A stretch of 5,928 nt of DNA, taken from SOKG01 sp964502665 (GTDB lineage Bacteria; Chloroflexota; Dehalococcoidia; SZUA-161). Below, piece after piece: positions 1-5,906 of this stretch. Each line of letters starts with the position of its first letter. The first letter of the stretch is position 1. A program made the translations under genes and the position numbers. Location: assembly GCA_964502665.1 (NCBI GenBank), contig CAZCXP010000146.1:1-5928 (forward strand), written 5' to 3'. Below the pieces are notes generated by a model, which was not told where the DNA came from, made no database searches, and saw only the letters and a program-made list of their open reading frames with translations.

Positions 1-96
1 ATGTTGACTTTCGCAGGGTTTGCCGATAGACTTTTACAGGAATCCCAGCTACCAGCAGCGAATCTGAGTATCCAATACAATACTGAAAAGGGGTAA
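1..96 (+). CDS. Possible 3' end of an upstream gene, or a short leader ORF
   Basis: Frame 1 is open from the first base to a TAA at 94-96. It reads 31 codons starting MLTFAGFADR and ending in NTEKG, three bases before the start of the first CoA-transferase. The other two + frames hit stops within the first 27 bases. The initial ATG sits exactly at the window edge, so this could be the tail of a longer upstream gene that overlaps the CoA-transferase's ribosome binding site. I recognise no domain, and 32 open codons can occur by chance. A promoter-like sequence lies in the same stretch, which argues that the stretch may be non-coding. Confidence 0.22.
   Translation: MLTFAGFADRLLQESQLPAANLSIQYNTEKG
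4..32 (+). promoter_or_regulatory. Candidate sigma70-type promoter for the CoA-transferase operon
   Basis: TTGACT at 4-9 matches the -35 consensus TTGACA in five of six positions. TAGACT at 27-32 matches the -10 consensus TATAAT in four of six. The spacer is exactly 17 bases. This predicts transcription starting near base 39 and a leader of about 60 bases before the ATG at 100. There is no extended -10 TG. The call is by eye from the hexamers alone, and the same bases may instead be the coding tail of an upstream gene. Confidence 0.35.
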
Positions 97-99
97 GAG

Positions 100-1332
100 A
101 TGCCAGAGAAGGAAAGTGAAGCAGGGTTTCTTCCTCGATATCGGGTTCTAGATCTGGCTGACGAGAAGGGCGCCTACTGCGGTAAGCTTCTCGGCGACCT
201 CGGGGCTGATGTGATAAAGGTTGAGCCCCCAGGGGGGGACAAAACGAGGTCCCGGGGTCCATTTCATAAGAACGAGGTTCATCCCGAGAAGAGCCTGCAC
301 TTCCTCTATTTCAATACCAGCAAAGGCTCAATCACGCTGAACCTCGAGGACAGCACCGGCCAGGCTATCTTCAAGAGACTGGTGGAGAAAGCGGACGTAG
401 TGGTGGAGAGCTTTCCGGTGGGGTATCTTGGCAGCCTCGGGCTAGGCTATCCCGCGCTACGAAAAATCAATCCCAGACTGGTGATGAGCTCCATCACGCC
501 GTTCGGACAGAAAGGGCCCCTGAGTGGCTACAAGGCCACCGATATCAACATTATGGCCATGAGCGGCTACATGCAGCTTGTCGGCGAGCCCGACCAGCAG
601 CCGCTGGTGCTCGGTGGCGAGCAGTCTTTCTATCCCGGGGCGCAGTACGCAGCAGCCGGCACAGTAGCCGCGCTATTCTACCGGGATGCCGCCTCAGGGA
701 AGGGACAGCATGTGGACGTGTCCATGCAAGAGGCCATGATAACCTTCTACCATGAGCAGATGCCGGTAGCCATGTGGAAAAAGGAGAAGCAGAACATATC
801 ACGGGTAGGTGTAATGGACGCCATGGTCACGCCCTGCGGCCTGTATCCCTGCAAGGACGGCTGGATTTCGCTGTGTGTGGTAACACCGCTGGAGTGGGAT
901 ACGCTGGCGCAGTGGATGCACGAGGTTACGGGCAACGATGAAGTCCTGCAAGAGCAGTACAAAGGCGGCCTGATCTCTCGCATGCCGGTGCGCGATATGG
1001 TGAATGTGATGGTGATAGAATTCACCGACAGGCTCACAGGGCGAGAACTCTTCCTCGAGGGCCAGAAGCGGAAGCTGGTGGTTATGCCGGTGAACGACGT
1101 GCCCTCCGTCCTCGACGACGTCCAGCTTAACGCACGCGGCTTCTGGGTGGAGCTGGACCACCCTGCGGTGGGCAAGATGAAGTACCCCATGGGCGCGCTA
1201 TACAGCGACGCCATTGGGGCACCTCGAAAGGCAGCCCCGCTGCTGGGCGAGGACAACGAGAGGGTCTACTGCGACGAGCTGGGATACTCCAAGGAAGACC
1301 TGGCAGTGCTGCGCACCGCGGGCGTAATCTAA
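100..1332 (+). CDS. Family III (CaiB/BaiF) CoA-transferase, subunit lacking the catalytic Asp (BbsE-like role inferred)
   Basis: This 410-residue protein has the usual family III CoA-transferase length. These enzymes move CoA from an acyl-CoA donor to a free acid in the cytoplasm. The N-terminal Rossmann-like segment is clear (LLGDLGADVIKVEPPGGD, residues 30-47), followed by the GPLSGYKATD region (139-148) and GKGQHVDVSMQEA (200-212). The family normally carries a catalytic Asp 15-16 residues before the end of the AAL segment, which here ends at L192. That position falls on F177 or S176, in GGEQSFYPG, and no Asp is nearby. The protein is therefore unlikely to form the acyl-aspartyl anhydride itself. 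It is followed after 35 bases by a second CaiB-type gene that keeps the Asp, so I infer a heteromeric transferase like BbsEF. The start is supported by AAGGGG at 88-93, six bases upstream of the ATG. The substrate is unknown; a CaiB-like racemase or a stand-alone enzyme is less likely. Confidence 0.9.
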   Translation: MPEKESEAGFLPRYRVLDLADEKGAYCGKLLGDLGADVIKVEPPGGDKTRSRGPFHKNEVHPEKSLHFLYFNTSKGSITLNLEDSTGQAIFKRLVEKADVVVESFPVGYLGSLGLGYPALRKINPRLVMSSITPFGQKGPLSGYKATDINIMAMSGYMQLVGEPDQQPLVLGGEQSFYPGAQYAAAGTVAALFYRDAASGKGQHVDVSMQEAMITFYHEQMPVAMWKKEKQNISRVGVMDAMVTPCGLYPCKDGWISLCVVTPLEWDTLAQWMHEVTGNDEVLQEQYKGGLISRMPVRDMVNVMVIEFTDRLTGRELFLEGQKRKLVVMPVNDVPSVLDDVQLNARGFWVELDHPAVGKMKYPMGALYSDAIGAPRKAAPLLGEDNERVYCDELGYSKEDLAVLRTAGVI

Positions 1333-1367
1333 AGCATCAGAGATCGTGTGAAAGGAAGGATAAGGCT

Positions 1368-2591
1368 ATGGCCAAGAAAACCCTTGAGGGCATTAGAGTC
1401 ATAGAGTTCGGTCTTTACATAGCATTGCCCCTGGCCACACGTCTGCTGGCTTCCATGGGGGCAGAGGTTATCAAGGTTGAGACACTCACATCTCTCGATA
1501 TGTCATGGTTCGGCCCCCTCTACGCGCCGGGGGCGCTACAGCTCGAGTACCGGCCGCTCAAGCGCAACGTTACCCTTGATGTGCGCAAGCCCAAGGGCAA
1601 GGAGATCATGGAGGAGCTGATCAAGAGGAGCGATGTGTACGTGACCAACCTCGGAGAAGGAGCTCTCACCAGATATGGTCTGGATTTCCCCCATGTTCGA
1701 TCGCTGAAAGAGGACCTGATCATCCTATGGCAAACCGGGCTCGGGAGCACAGGCCCCTATGGAGGCTACAAGGCGTATGGGAGGCTGATGCAGCACGCCT
1801 GCGCCGTATCCAGCTTGACCGGAACGCCCGACAACCTCGGCGTAGCCAACATCTCCTATTCCGACTACCACACATCGGTATTCAACGTTCTGGCAGTGAT
1901 AGGAGCACTGGAGAGGCGGCGCCGCACGGGCAAGGGTTGTCTCATCGAGTGCCCGATATATGAATCCGGTGTCATCACTGTGGGGCCCGCTTTCCTGGAC
2001 TACCAGTCAAACAGAGTTACCCCAGAGCGCAAGGAGAACAGGCACCGCTTCTACGCCCCCCACGGAGCATATCCGTGCAAGGGCGAGGACAGGTGGTGTA
2101 CCATCGCTGTCACTACGGAAGAGGAATGGAATGCCTTCTGCGCCGTCATCGGCAATCCCCCCTGGACAAAATCGCCGCAGTACGCTACCGCCGCCGACAG
2201 GGTCAAGAACGCGAAGGAGCTGGACATCCTGGTCGCAGGATGGACATCGAAGCGCAACGCCCAGCAGGTCATGGCAAGGATGCAGAAGGCAGGGGTGCCA
2301 GCAGGGATGGTGGCCAAGGGAGAGGACCTGGCCAGAAGCGAGCATCTGCAGAGCCACGATTTCTACAAGGAGACCGAATACTATTCCGCCGACTTCAATA
2401 GGCCGGGCGTAGAGTGGCCCGTAGCTGGGAGGTCGCCGGTGTTCTCCGAGCCAATCCAGTTCTCCGAGACCCCGGTCCTGTTTGGGCCTATGCACAAGGT
2501 CGGCCAGGACAACAACTACGTCTACGGCAAGCTCTTGGGCTTGTCAAGGAAGGAGATCAAGGAACTGACAAAAGAGGGCGTGTTCGCCTAG
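1368..2591 (+). CDS. Family III (CaiB/BaiF) CoA-transferase, putative catalytic subunit (BbsF-like role inferred)
   Basis: This 407-residue protein is a second family III CoA-transferase. The N-terminal nucleotide-binding-like segment is typical (GIRVIEFG at residues 8-15, then LLASMGAEVIKVE at 26-38). A GSTGPYGGYKAYG segment (126-138) follows, and RTGKGCLIECPIYES (186-200) replaces the common GKGQxVDVSLxEA. The catalytic Asp is present as D166 in SYSDYHTS, exactly 15 residues before the end of the IGAL segment, the same spacing as in formyl-CoA transferase. The small residue four after the Asp is Ser170 where Gly is usual. The start has a strong AAGGAAGG ribosome binding site at 1352-1359, eight bases from the ATG. 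With its Asp-less neighbour just upstream, it probably forms the active half of a heteromeric transferase. The acid it activates cannot be read from the sequence; a dicarboxylate or substituted succinate is a guess from context. Confidence 0.92.
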   Translation: MAKKTLEGIRVIEFGLYIALPLATRLLASMGAEVIKVETLTSLDMSWFGPLYAPGALQLEYRPLKRNVTLDVRKPKGKEIMEELIKRSDVYVTNLGEGALTRYGLDFPHVRSLKEDLIILWQTGLGSTGPYGGYKAYGRLMQHACAVSSLTGTPDNLGVANISYSDYHTSVFNVLAVIGALERRRRTGKGCLIECPIYESGVITVGPAFLDYQSNRVTPERKENRHRFYAPHGAYPCKGEDRWCTIAVTTEEEWNAFCAVIGNPPWTKSPQYATAADRVKNAKELDILVAGWTSKRNAQQVMARMQKAGVPAGMVAKGEDLARSEHLQSHDFYKETEYYSADFNRPGVEWPVAGRSPVFSEPIQFSETPVLFGPMHKVGQDNNYVYGKLLGLSRKEIKELTKEGVFA

Positions 2592-2607
2592 CAACCCCCT
2601 CGGGGAG

Positions 2608-2614
2608 AAGGAGG
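2608..2614 (+). promoter_or_regulatory. Ribosome binding site that fixes the amidohydrolase start
   Basis: AAGGAGG lies six bases before the ATG at 2621 and only three bases before an adjacent in-frame GTG at 2618. The spacing favours the ATG. The reading frame is open back to 2414, but that upstream part overlaps the CoA-transferase gene in another frame and shows no family similarity, so it is not used. Confidence 0.75.
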
Positions 2615-2620
2615 ATAGTG

Positions 2621-3496
2621 ATGAAGGCCATTGATATGGAGTGCTTGATGAGCACCAAGGAAGGGGCGGTGAGCAGAGACCCAGCGATGATAGAGGCATT
2701 ACAAGAGTATTTTAAGACGTCAGGGATGCGTATAAAGACCGAAGACGAACAGGCGAAAGACTGGAGAGACGCCGGTGTACAGGTGGTAATTCTCACAGCT
2801 ACAGGCAAACCCTTCGGCTTCGTCGAATGGGAGCAGATACAGGAAAGGCACAACTATGTGGGCCAACTGAAGAAGGACTATCCCGATGTCGTCCTTGGAT
2901 TCTGGGTCGGCCTTCCCCTCGACTGGGGCATCTGGAAAGCACTGAAGGAGGTGGAGAGATGCATCAAGGACCTGGGAAGCTTCGGTGTTTTCGTGTCCGG
3001 CATGGCCGGAGTCCCGGCCAATGACAAGACGTGGTGGCCTTTCTACGAAATGTGCCAGGAGGCACAGGTCCCGATCAAGATTACGGTAGGCGCAACCGCC
3101 GGGGGCGCCGGTCAGGGTGGAGGAATGGGCATACGCCTGGCCACCGAGAACCCGATCCCTAACGTGGATGATGTCGCCGCTGCATTCCCCGGCCTTACCA
3201 TCATCGGGCATCACTATCCCTGGCCCTTCATCGAAGAGATGACGGCGGTGATGATACATAAGGACAACGTGTACTGCGAGGTGCACGGCTGGCGGCCCAA
3301 GTACCACCACGAGCTCTTCAAACGAGAACTGAACACCCGCGTCAAAGATAAGATAATGTTCGGCTCTGACTACCCCTTCTTCCAGTACCAGACGCTCTTC
3401 GGGGACTGGGAGGCAGAGACGTACGGCATCAAGCCAGAGGTCTTGGAAAACGTCTACTACAAGACCGCCCAAAAGGTGCTGGGACTGGTGAAATAG
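2621..3496 (+). CDS. Amidohydrolase-2 / ACMSD-like TIM-barrel protein with degenerate metal site
   Basis: This 291-residue protein belongs to the amidohydrolase-2 family of metal-dependent hydrolases and non-oxidative decarboxylases. Recognisable blocks are IDMECLMSTKEG at the N-terminus (4-15), the Gly-rich loop after VPIKITVGAT (150-159), NVDDVAAAFPGLTIIGHH (181-198), VYCEVHGWRPKYH (217-229), IMFGSDYP (245-252) and YYKTAQKVLGL at the end. Relatives begin IDxHxH and carry IHxG on the fifth strand. Here the HxH positions are E7 and L9, and the fifth-strand His is T155. Only H197 (possibly H198) and D250 remain, so three of the five usual metal ligands are lost. The frame is intact and otherwise well conserved, so this is not simple decay. 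It follows the CoA-transferase pair after 29 bases with a strong ribosome binding site and is probably cotranscribed. Its reaction is unknown: an altered-metal or metal-free enzyme, or a non-catalytic partner. Confidence 0.85.
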   Translation: MKAIDMECLMSTKEGAVSRDPAMIEALQEYFKTSGMRIKTEDEQAKDWRDAGVQVVILTATGKPFGFVEWEQIQERHNYVGQLKKDYPDVVLGFWVGLPLDWGIWKALKEVERCIKDLGSFGVFVSGMAGVPANDKTWWPFYEMCQEAQVPIKITVGATAGGAGQGGGMGIRLATENPIPNVDDVAAAFPGLTIIGHHYPWPFIEEMTAVMIHKDNVYCEVHGWRPKYHHELFKRELNTRVKDKIMFGSDYPFFQYQTLFGDWEAETYGIKPEVLENVYYKTAQKVLGLVK

Positions 3497-3549
3497 GTTC
3501 GCTTCAGGAATATCTAGTGTCTATACCTGATTGCAGAATTCGTCGCAAT

Positions 3550-3572
3550 CCCCCTCCCCTGGCGGGAGGGGG
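3550..3572 (+). repeat. GC-rich stem-loop (left hairpin)
   Basis: CCCCCTCCC (3550-3558) pairs perfectly with GGGAGGGGG (3564-3572) around the five-base loop CTGGC. An alternative, mutually exclusive pairing is longer: AATCCCCCTCCCC (3547-3559) with GGGGAGGGGGATT (3577-3589), 13 perfect base pairs with a 17-base loop. No T-run follows, so a classical intrinsic terminator is not supported, although such a stem could still protect the 3' end of the upstream message. Confidence 0.7.
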
Positions 3573-3586
3573 TTAGGGGGAGGGGG
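3564..3586 (+). other. Four-run G-quadruplex motif
   Basis: Four G-runs of 3, 5, 5 and 5 bases are separated by loops of A, TTA and A, which fits the canonical quadruplex pattern with very short loops. It lies on the coding strand, so it would also be present in any transcript reading from the amidohydrolase into the dehydrogenase. It shares its bases with both alternative hairpins of the left half-unit, so the structures compete. Folding is predicted from pattern only. Confidence 0.6.
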
Positions 3587-3612
3587 ATTCATAAAGTTTC
3601 ACCCTCACCCAG

Positions 3613-3633
3613 CCTCTCCCTTCAAGGGAGAGG
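3613..3633 (+). repeat. Stem-loop (right hairpin)
   Basis: CCTCTCCCTT (3613-3622) is the perfect inverse of AAGGGAGAGG (3624-3633) around a single C. In practice this is an eight-pair stem closed by a TTCAA loop. No T-run follows. The hairpin ends 54 bases before the ATG of the acyl-CoA dehydrogenase. Confidence 0.7.
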
Positions 3634-3687
3634 AATCTGTGTGGAGATTTTTGCAGGCTACTATTACCCCGAGGTGGAGGCAGCTTA

Positions 3688-4860
3688 ATGGACTTCAGTT
3701 TTACGCCAGAGCAAGAGCATCTGCGCCAGGAGGCGCGAGACTTCCTGCAAAAGGAGGTTGAGGAAGATAGCAGGCTCGATTTCTTGTATGACCGGCCACA
3801 TAGCCCCGCTACCCGAGAGCTGCTACGCAAGCTGGGGGAAAAGGGCTGGCTCTGTCCCACATGGCCCAAGGAGTGGGGCGGCATAGGGGCTTCGGCCATG
3901 GAAAACTACGTCATCCAGGAGGAGTTGGCATATGCCTTTGCCCCAGCACCATTCGCTCTGATTGGAGCCATGGTGGTAGGACCTACACTGCTTTTACACG
4001 GAAGCGAGGAGCAGAAGAATAAGTACCTGCCCCGGATAGCCAGCGGTGAAATCGAGTTTTCAATGGGTTATACCGAACCCCAGTCGGGCTCAGACCTTGC
4101 CTCGCTGAGCCTCAGGGCGGAGGATAAGGGTGATTACTATCTGATCAACGGCCAGAAGATGTTCAGCACCAAAGCTGACTTCGCCGACTATGGCTGGCTG
4201 GCGGTCAGGACCGACTTCGATAACCCCAAGAAGCATAAAGGGATTTCGCTGCTTATCTTCGACTTGAAGAACACGCCGGGGGTTACTATCCGTCCCATAT
4301 ACAATATGAGCGGCTATCACTCATGCGAGGTATTCTACGACGATGTCCGTATCCCGAAGGAGAATCTGGTCGGCGAACTGAACCAGGGCTTCTACATCAT
4401 AGGGGCTGCGCTACTTTTCGAACGAGCGGTCACGGTCGGCGGATTCTATCGCCCCCTGGAGCTTCTGGCGGATTATGTCAAGAACACCAAACGACACGGG
4501 AGGCCGCTGTCGGAAGATCCGCTCGTGCGGCGCAAGCTGGCCGAGATAGAGATGAAGTTCGCTGTGACCAAGGTAATCTCCCTACGTCTCTGCTGGATGC
4601 AGGAGCATAAGATGTTTGCCCTGAATGAGACCGCGATGGCCAAGCTGATTAGCACCGAGATGGTTTACGACCTGGCCAACGCAGGTATGCAGGTAATGGG
4701 TCCTTACGGGGAACTGGTGTCCGATTCCAAGTACGCAGCACTCCACGGGTGGTTTGCGCATATCTATCAAGAGTCCCCGCATTACAAGATCGCCGGCGGC
4801 ACCTCTGAGATTCAGAGGCAGATTATCGCTACCAGAGGGCTAGGGCTCCCCAGAGGCTAG
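3688..4860 (+). CDS. Acyl-CoA dehydrogenase (FAD flavoprotein)
   Basis: This 390-residue protein has full acyl-CoA dehydrogenase length. The family oxidises an acyl-CoA to the 2,3-enoyl-CoA and passes electrons to electron-transferring flavoprotein. In order it shows the N-terminal helical domain (FTPEQEHLRQEARDFL from residue 5), PTWPKEWGG (57-65), the flavin-domain signature GYTEPQSGSDLAS (127-139), the middle beta domain, and the C-terminal helical domain ending in GGTSEIQRQIIATRGLGLP (370-388). The Glu used as base in medium- and short-chain enzymes (YEGT) is Gly370 here. Instead E245 in LLFERA matches the catalytic Glu position of isovaleryl- and long-chain-type enzymes. The start has GAGGTGGAGG at 3671-3680, seven bases from the ATG. 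It is separated from the upstream genes by the repeat element and from the activase by 52 bases. In context it probably oxidises the CoA ester made by the transferase pair; a BbsG-like role is possible but unproven. Confidence 0.93.
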   Translation: MDFSFTPEQEHLRQEARDFLQKEVEEDSRLDFLYDRPHSPATRELLRKLGEKGWLCPTWPKEWGGIGASAMENYVIQEELAYAFAPAPFALIGAMVVGPTLLLHGSEEQKNKYLPRIASGEIEFSMGYTEPQSGSDLASLSLRAEDKGDYYLINGQKMFSTKADFADYGWLAVRTDFDNPKKHKGISLLIFDLKNTPGVTIRPIYNMSGYHSCEVFYDDVRIPKENLVGELNQGFYIIGAALLFERAVTVGGFYRPLELLADYVKNTKRHGRPLSEDPLVRRKLAEIEMKFAVTKVISLRLCWMQEHKMFALNETAMAKLISTEMVYDLANAGMQVMGPYGELVSDSKYAALHGWFAHIYQESPHYKIAGGTSEIQRQIIATRGLGLPRG

Positions 4861-4912
4861 GTCCAACTCGCAGGCGAAGCCGCGTCTGAGAGATGGAGAG
4901 GTCGCCACATTC

Positions 4913-5869
4913 ATGGTCAATCTGAGAGGTTTGCCTTTGAGTGATTGGGAAGGCTCCGAGAAGACCGAAATAACGGGTTGTGTTTTTAACATAGAGAGAT
5001 TTGCCATCCGCGATGGCCCTGGGATCAGGACCACCGTCTTCCTTAAGGGCTGCCCGCTAAGATGCCTGTGGTGTGGTAACCCGGAGTCCATGCAGCCATC
5101 CCCGCAGCTTTTTTACTTCGAACACCTATGCACTAGATGTTATCGCTGCGTTGATGCCTGTCCCAACAAGGCCACCACAGTAAGTCCTGAGGGAGCCATA
5201 GAAATAGACCGCAGCCTGTGTAAGAACTGCGGCAAGTGCGTTGAGGCATGCCCCAACAAGGCCAGAGAGATGAGCGGGAAGGTTATGACCGTCGAAGAGG
5301 TTCTGGAGGAGGTGAAGAAGGACGCCTTGTTCTATCAGAACTCAGGCGGCGGGGTTACCGCCTCAGGAGGCGAGCCAACCCATCAGCCGGAATTCCTGTG
5401 GCACCTGTTCCGAAGGTGCCAGGAAGCAGCCATCCACACATGTCTGGATACCTGCGGATTTGTGCAGACTGAGGTCTTGCGAAGGATTCTGGAGCACACC
5501 AATCTGGTGCTTTACGACATTAAGCACATGGACCCAGCCAGGCATAAAGAGTTTACCGGCGTCGATAACAGATTAGTCCTGGAAAACGCCAGAATGGTCG
5601 CTGCCCGGGGTAAGCCAATGATAATAAGGGTGCCTTTGATACCGGGGCACAACGATTCGGAAGAAAACGTCAAAGCTCTGGCCGAATTCGCGACCGAGTT
5701 GGGGCTCAAGAGAATCGATCTTCTGCCCTATCATTCGCTTGGCAAGGAGAAATACGCCAGATTGGGCCTGGAATACAAGTTAGGCAACCTCAAACCATAC
5801 GAAAGTGAGGAGGTGCAGGCTATCAAAACCATCCTTGAGTCGTACGGACTGGAAGTCGGGGTGGGCTAA
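4913..5869 (+). CDS. Glycyl-radical-enzyme activating protein (radical SAM, two extra 4Fe-4S clusters)
   Basis: This 318-residue protein is a radical SAM activase, which abstracts hydrogen from a conserved Gly of a partner glycyl radical enzyme. After about 20 N-terminal residues comes the family opening GCVFNIERFAIRDGPGIRTT (22-41). The radical SAM cluster cysteines follow in GCPLRCLWCGNPES (C47, C51, C54). A ferredoxin-like insert carries two CxxCxxCxxxCP motifs (C73/C76/C79/C83 and C103/C106/C109/C113), as in BssD, HpdA and CutD-type activases but not in the shorter PflA. The SAM-binding GGGVTASGGEP (145-155) is intact, as are YDIKHMD (201-207) and RVPLIPGHND (239-248). The start has GGAGAGG at 4895-4901, 11 bases away, which is slightly long. 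No glycyl radical enzyme is in the window, so the substrate class is open. Since activase genes usually adjoin their partner, the partner probably lies just downstream or upstream of the window. Confidence 0.95.
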   Translation: MVNLRGLPLSDWEGSEKTEITGCVFNIERFAIRDGPGIRTTVFLKGCPLRCLWCGNPESMQPSPQLFYFEHLCTRCYRCVDACPNKATTVSPEGAIEIDRSLCKNCGKCVEACPNKAREMSGKVMTVEEVLEEVKKDALFYQNSGGGVTASGGEPTHQPEFLWHLFRRCQEAAIHTCLDTCGFVQTEVLRRILEHTNLVLYDIKHMDPARHKEFTGVDNRLVLENARMVAARGKPMIIRVPLIPGHNDSEENVKALAEFATELGLKRIDLLPYHSLGKEKYARLGLEYKLGNLKPYESEEVQAIKTILESYGLEVGVG

Positions 5870-5877
5870 CTGAGTAG

Positions 5878-5899
5878 CGTCGTGACTCCTGTCACGACG
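5878..5899 (+). repeat. Intergenic hairpin 1 of an inverted pair
   Basis: CGTCGTGAC (5878-5886) and GTCACGACG (5891-5899) form a perfect nine-pair stem with a TCCT loop. It starts eight bases after the activase stop codon. No T-run follows, so it is not a standard terminator. It is an inverted, structure-preserving variant of the hairpin at 5907-5928. Confidence 0.85.
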
Positions 5900-5906
5900 A
5901 AGAATC

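Larger units (their letters stand above)
3547..3635. repeat. GC-rich intergenic inverted-repeat element (BIME/REP-like pair)
   Basis: The 191-base gap between the amidohydrolase and the acyl-CoA dehydrogenase holds a compact element made of two related half-units facing each other. The left half is a C-rich/G-rich hairpin followed by a G-rich tail (3547-3589). The right half is a C-rich tail followed by a second hairpin (3599-3633). The reverse complement of the right half (GGGAGAGGCTGGGTGAGGG) is a diverged copy of GGGAGGGGGTTAGGGGGAGGG in the left half. Sequences of this type are common in bacterial intergenic regions and often give spurious Pro/Gly/Ser-rich ORFs. The rest of the gap (3497-3546 and 3636-3687) shows nothing beyond the ribosome binding site of the next gene. 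Confidence 0.75.

Noticed and set aside
747..1256. A 169-codon antisense ORF inside the first CoA-transferase
   Set aside because: It lies wholly within a confident coding gene, is rich in Ser and Thr, and shows no recognisable motif or ribosome binding site.
2414..2620. Upstream extension of the amidohydrolase frame by 69 codons
   Set aside because: It overlaps the well-supported CoA-transferase in another frame and is rich in Arg and Gly without family similarity. The AAGGAGG and the family-typical N-terminus place the start at 2621.
2720..3472. A 250-codon antisense ORF opposite the amidohydrolase
   Set aside because: The + strand protein has clear family motifs throughout. The antisense reading shows no domain and is a shadow of codon bias.
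3498..3527. Promoter for the acyl-CoA dehydrogenase (TTCGCT with a TATACC-like -10)
   Set aside because: The -35 matches only three of six positions and the -10 four of six with an 18-base spacer. This is no better than chance, and the strong secondary structure lies between it and the gene.
3531..3761. A 76-codon + strand ORF rich in Ser, Pro and Gly
   Set aside because: It is the translation of the GC-rich repeat element and runs out of frame into the acyl-CoA dehydrogenase. Such ORFs are typical artefacts of this kind of repeat.
4869..4884. Small hairpin between the dehydrogenase and activase (CGC-A-GGC, GAA loop, GCC-GCG)
   Set aside because: Six pairs with a bulge and a three-base loop are weak and easily found by chance. 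No T-run or binding-site pattern is nearby.
5878..5899. Intrinsic terminator after the activase
   Set aside because: The stem is strong, but the bases after it (AAGAATC) contain no T-run. It is better described as a repeat hairpin, though it could still stabilise an RNA 3' end.
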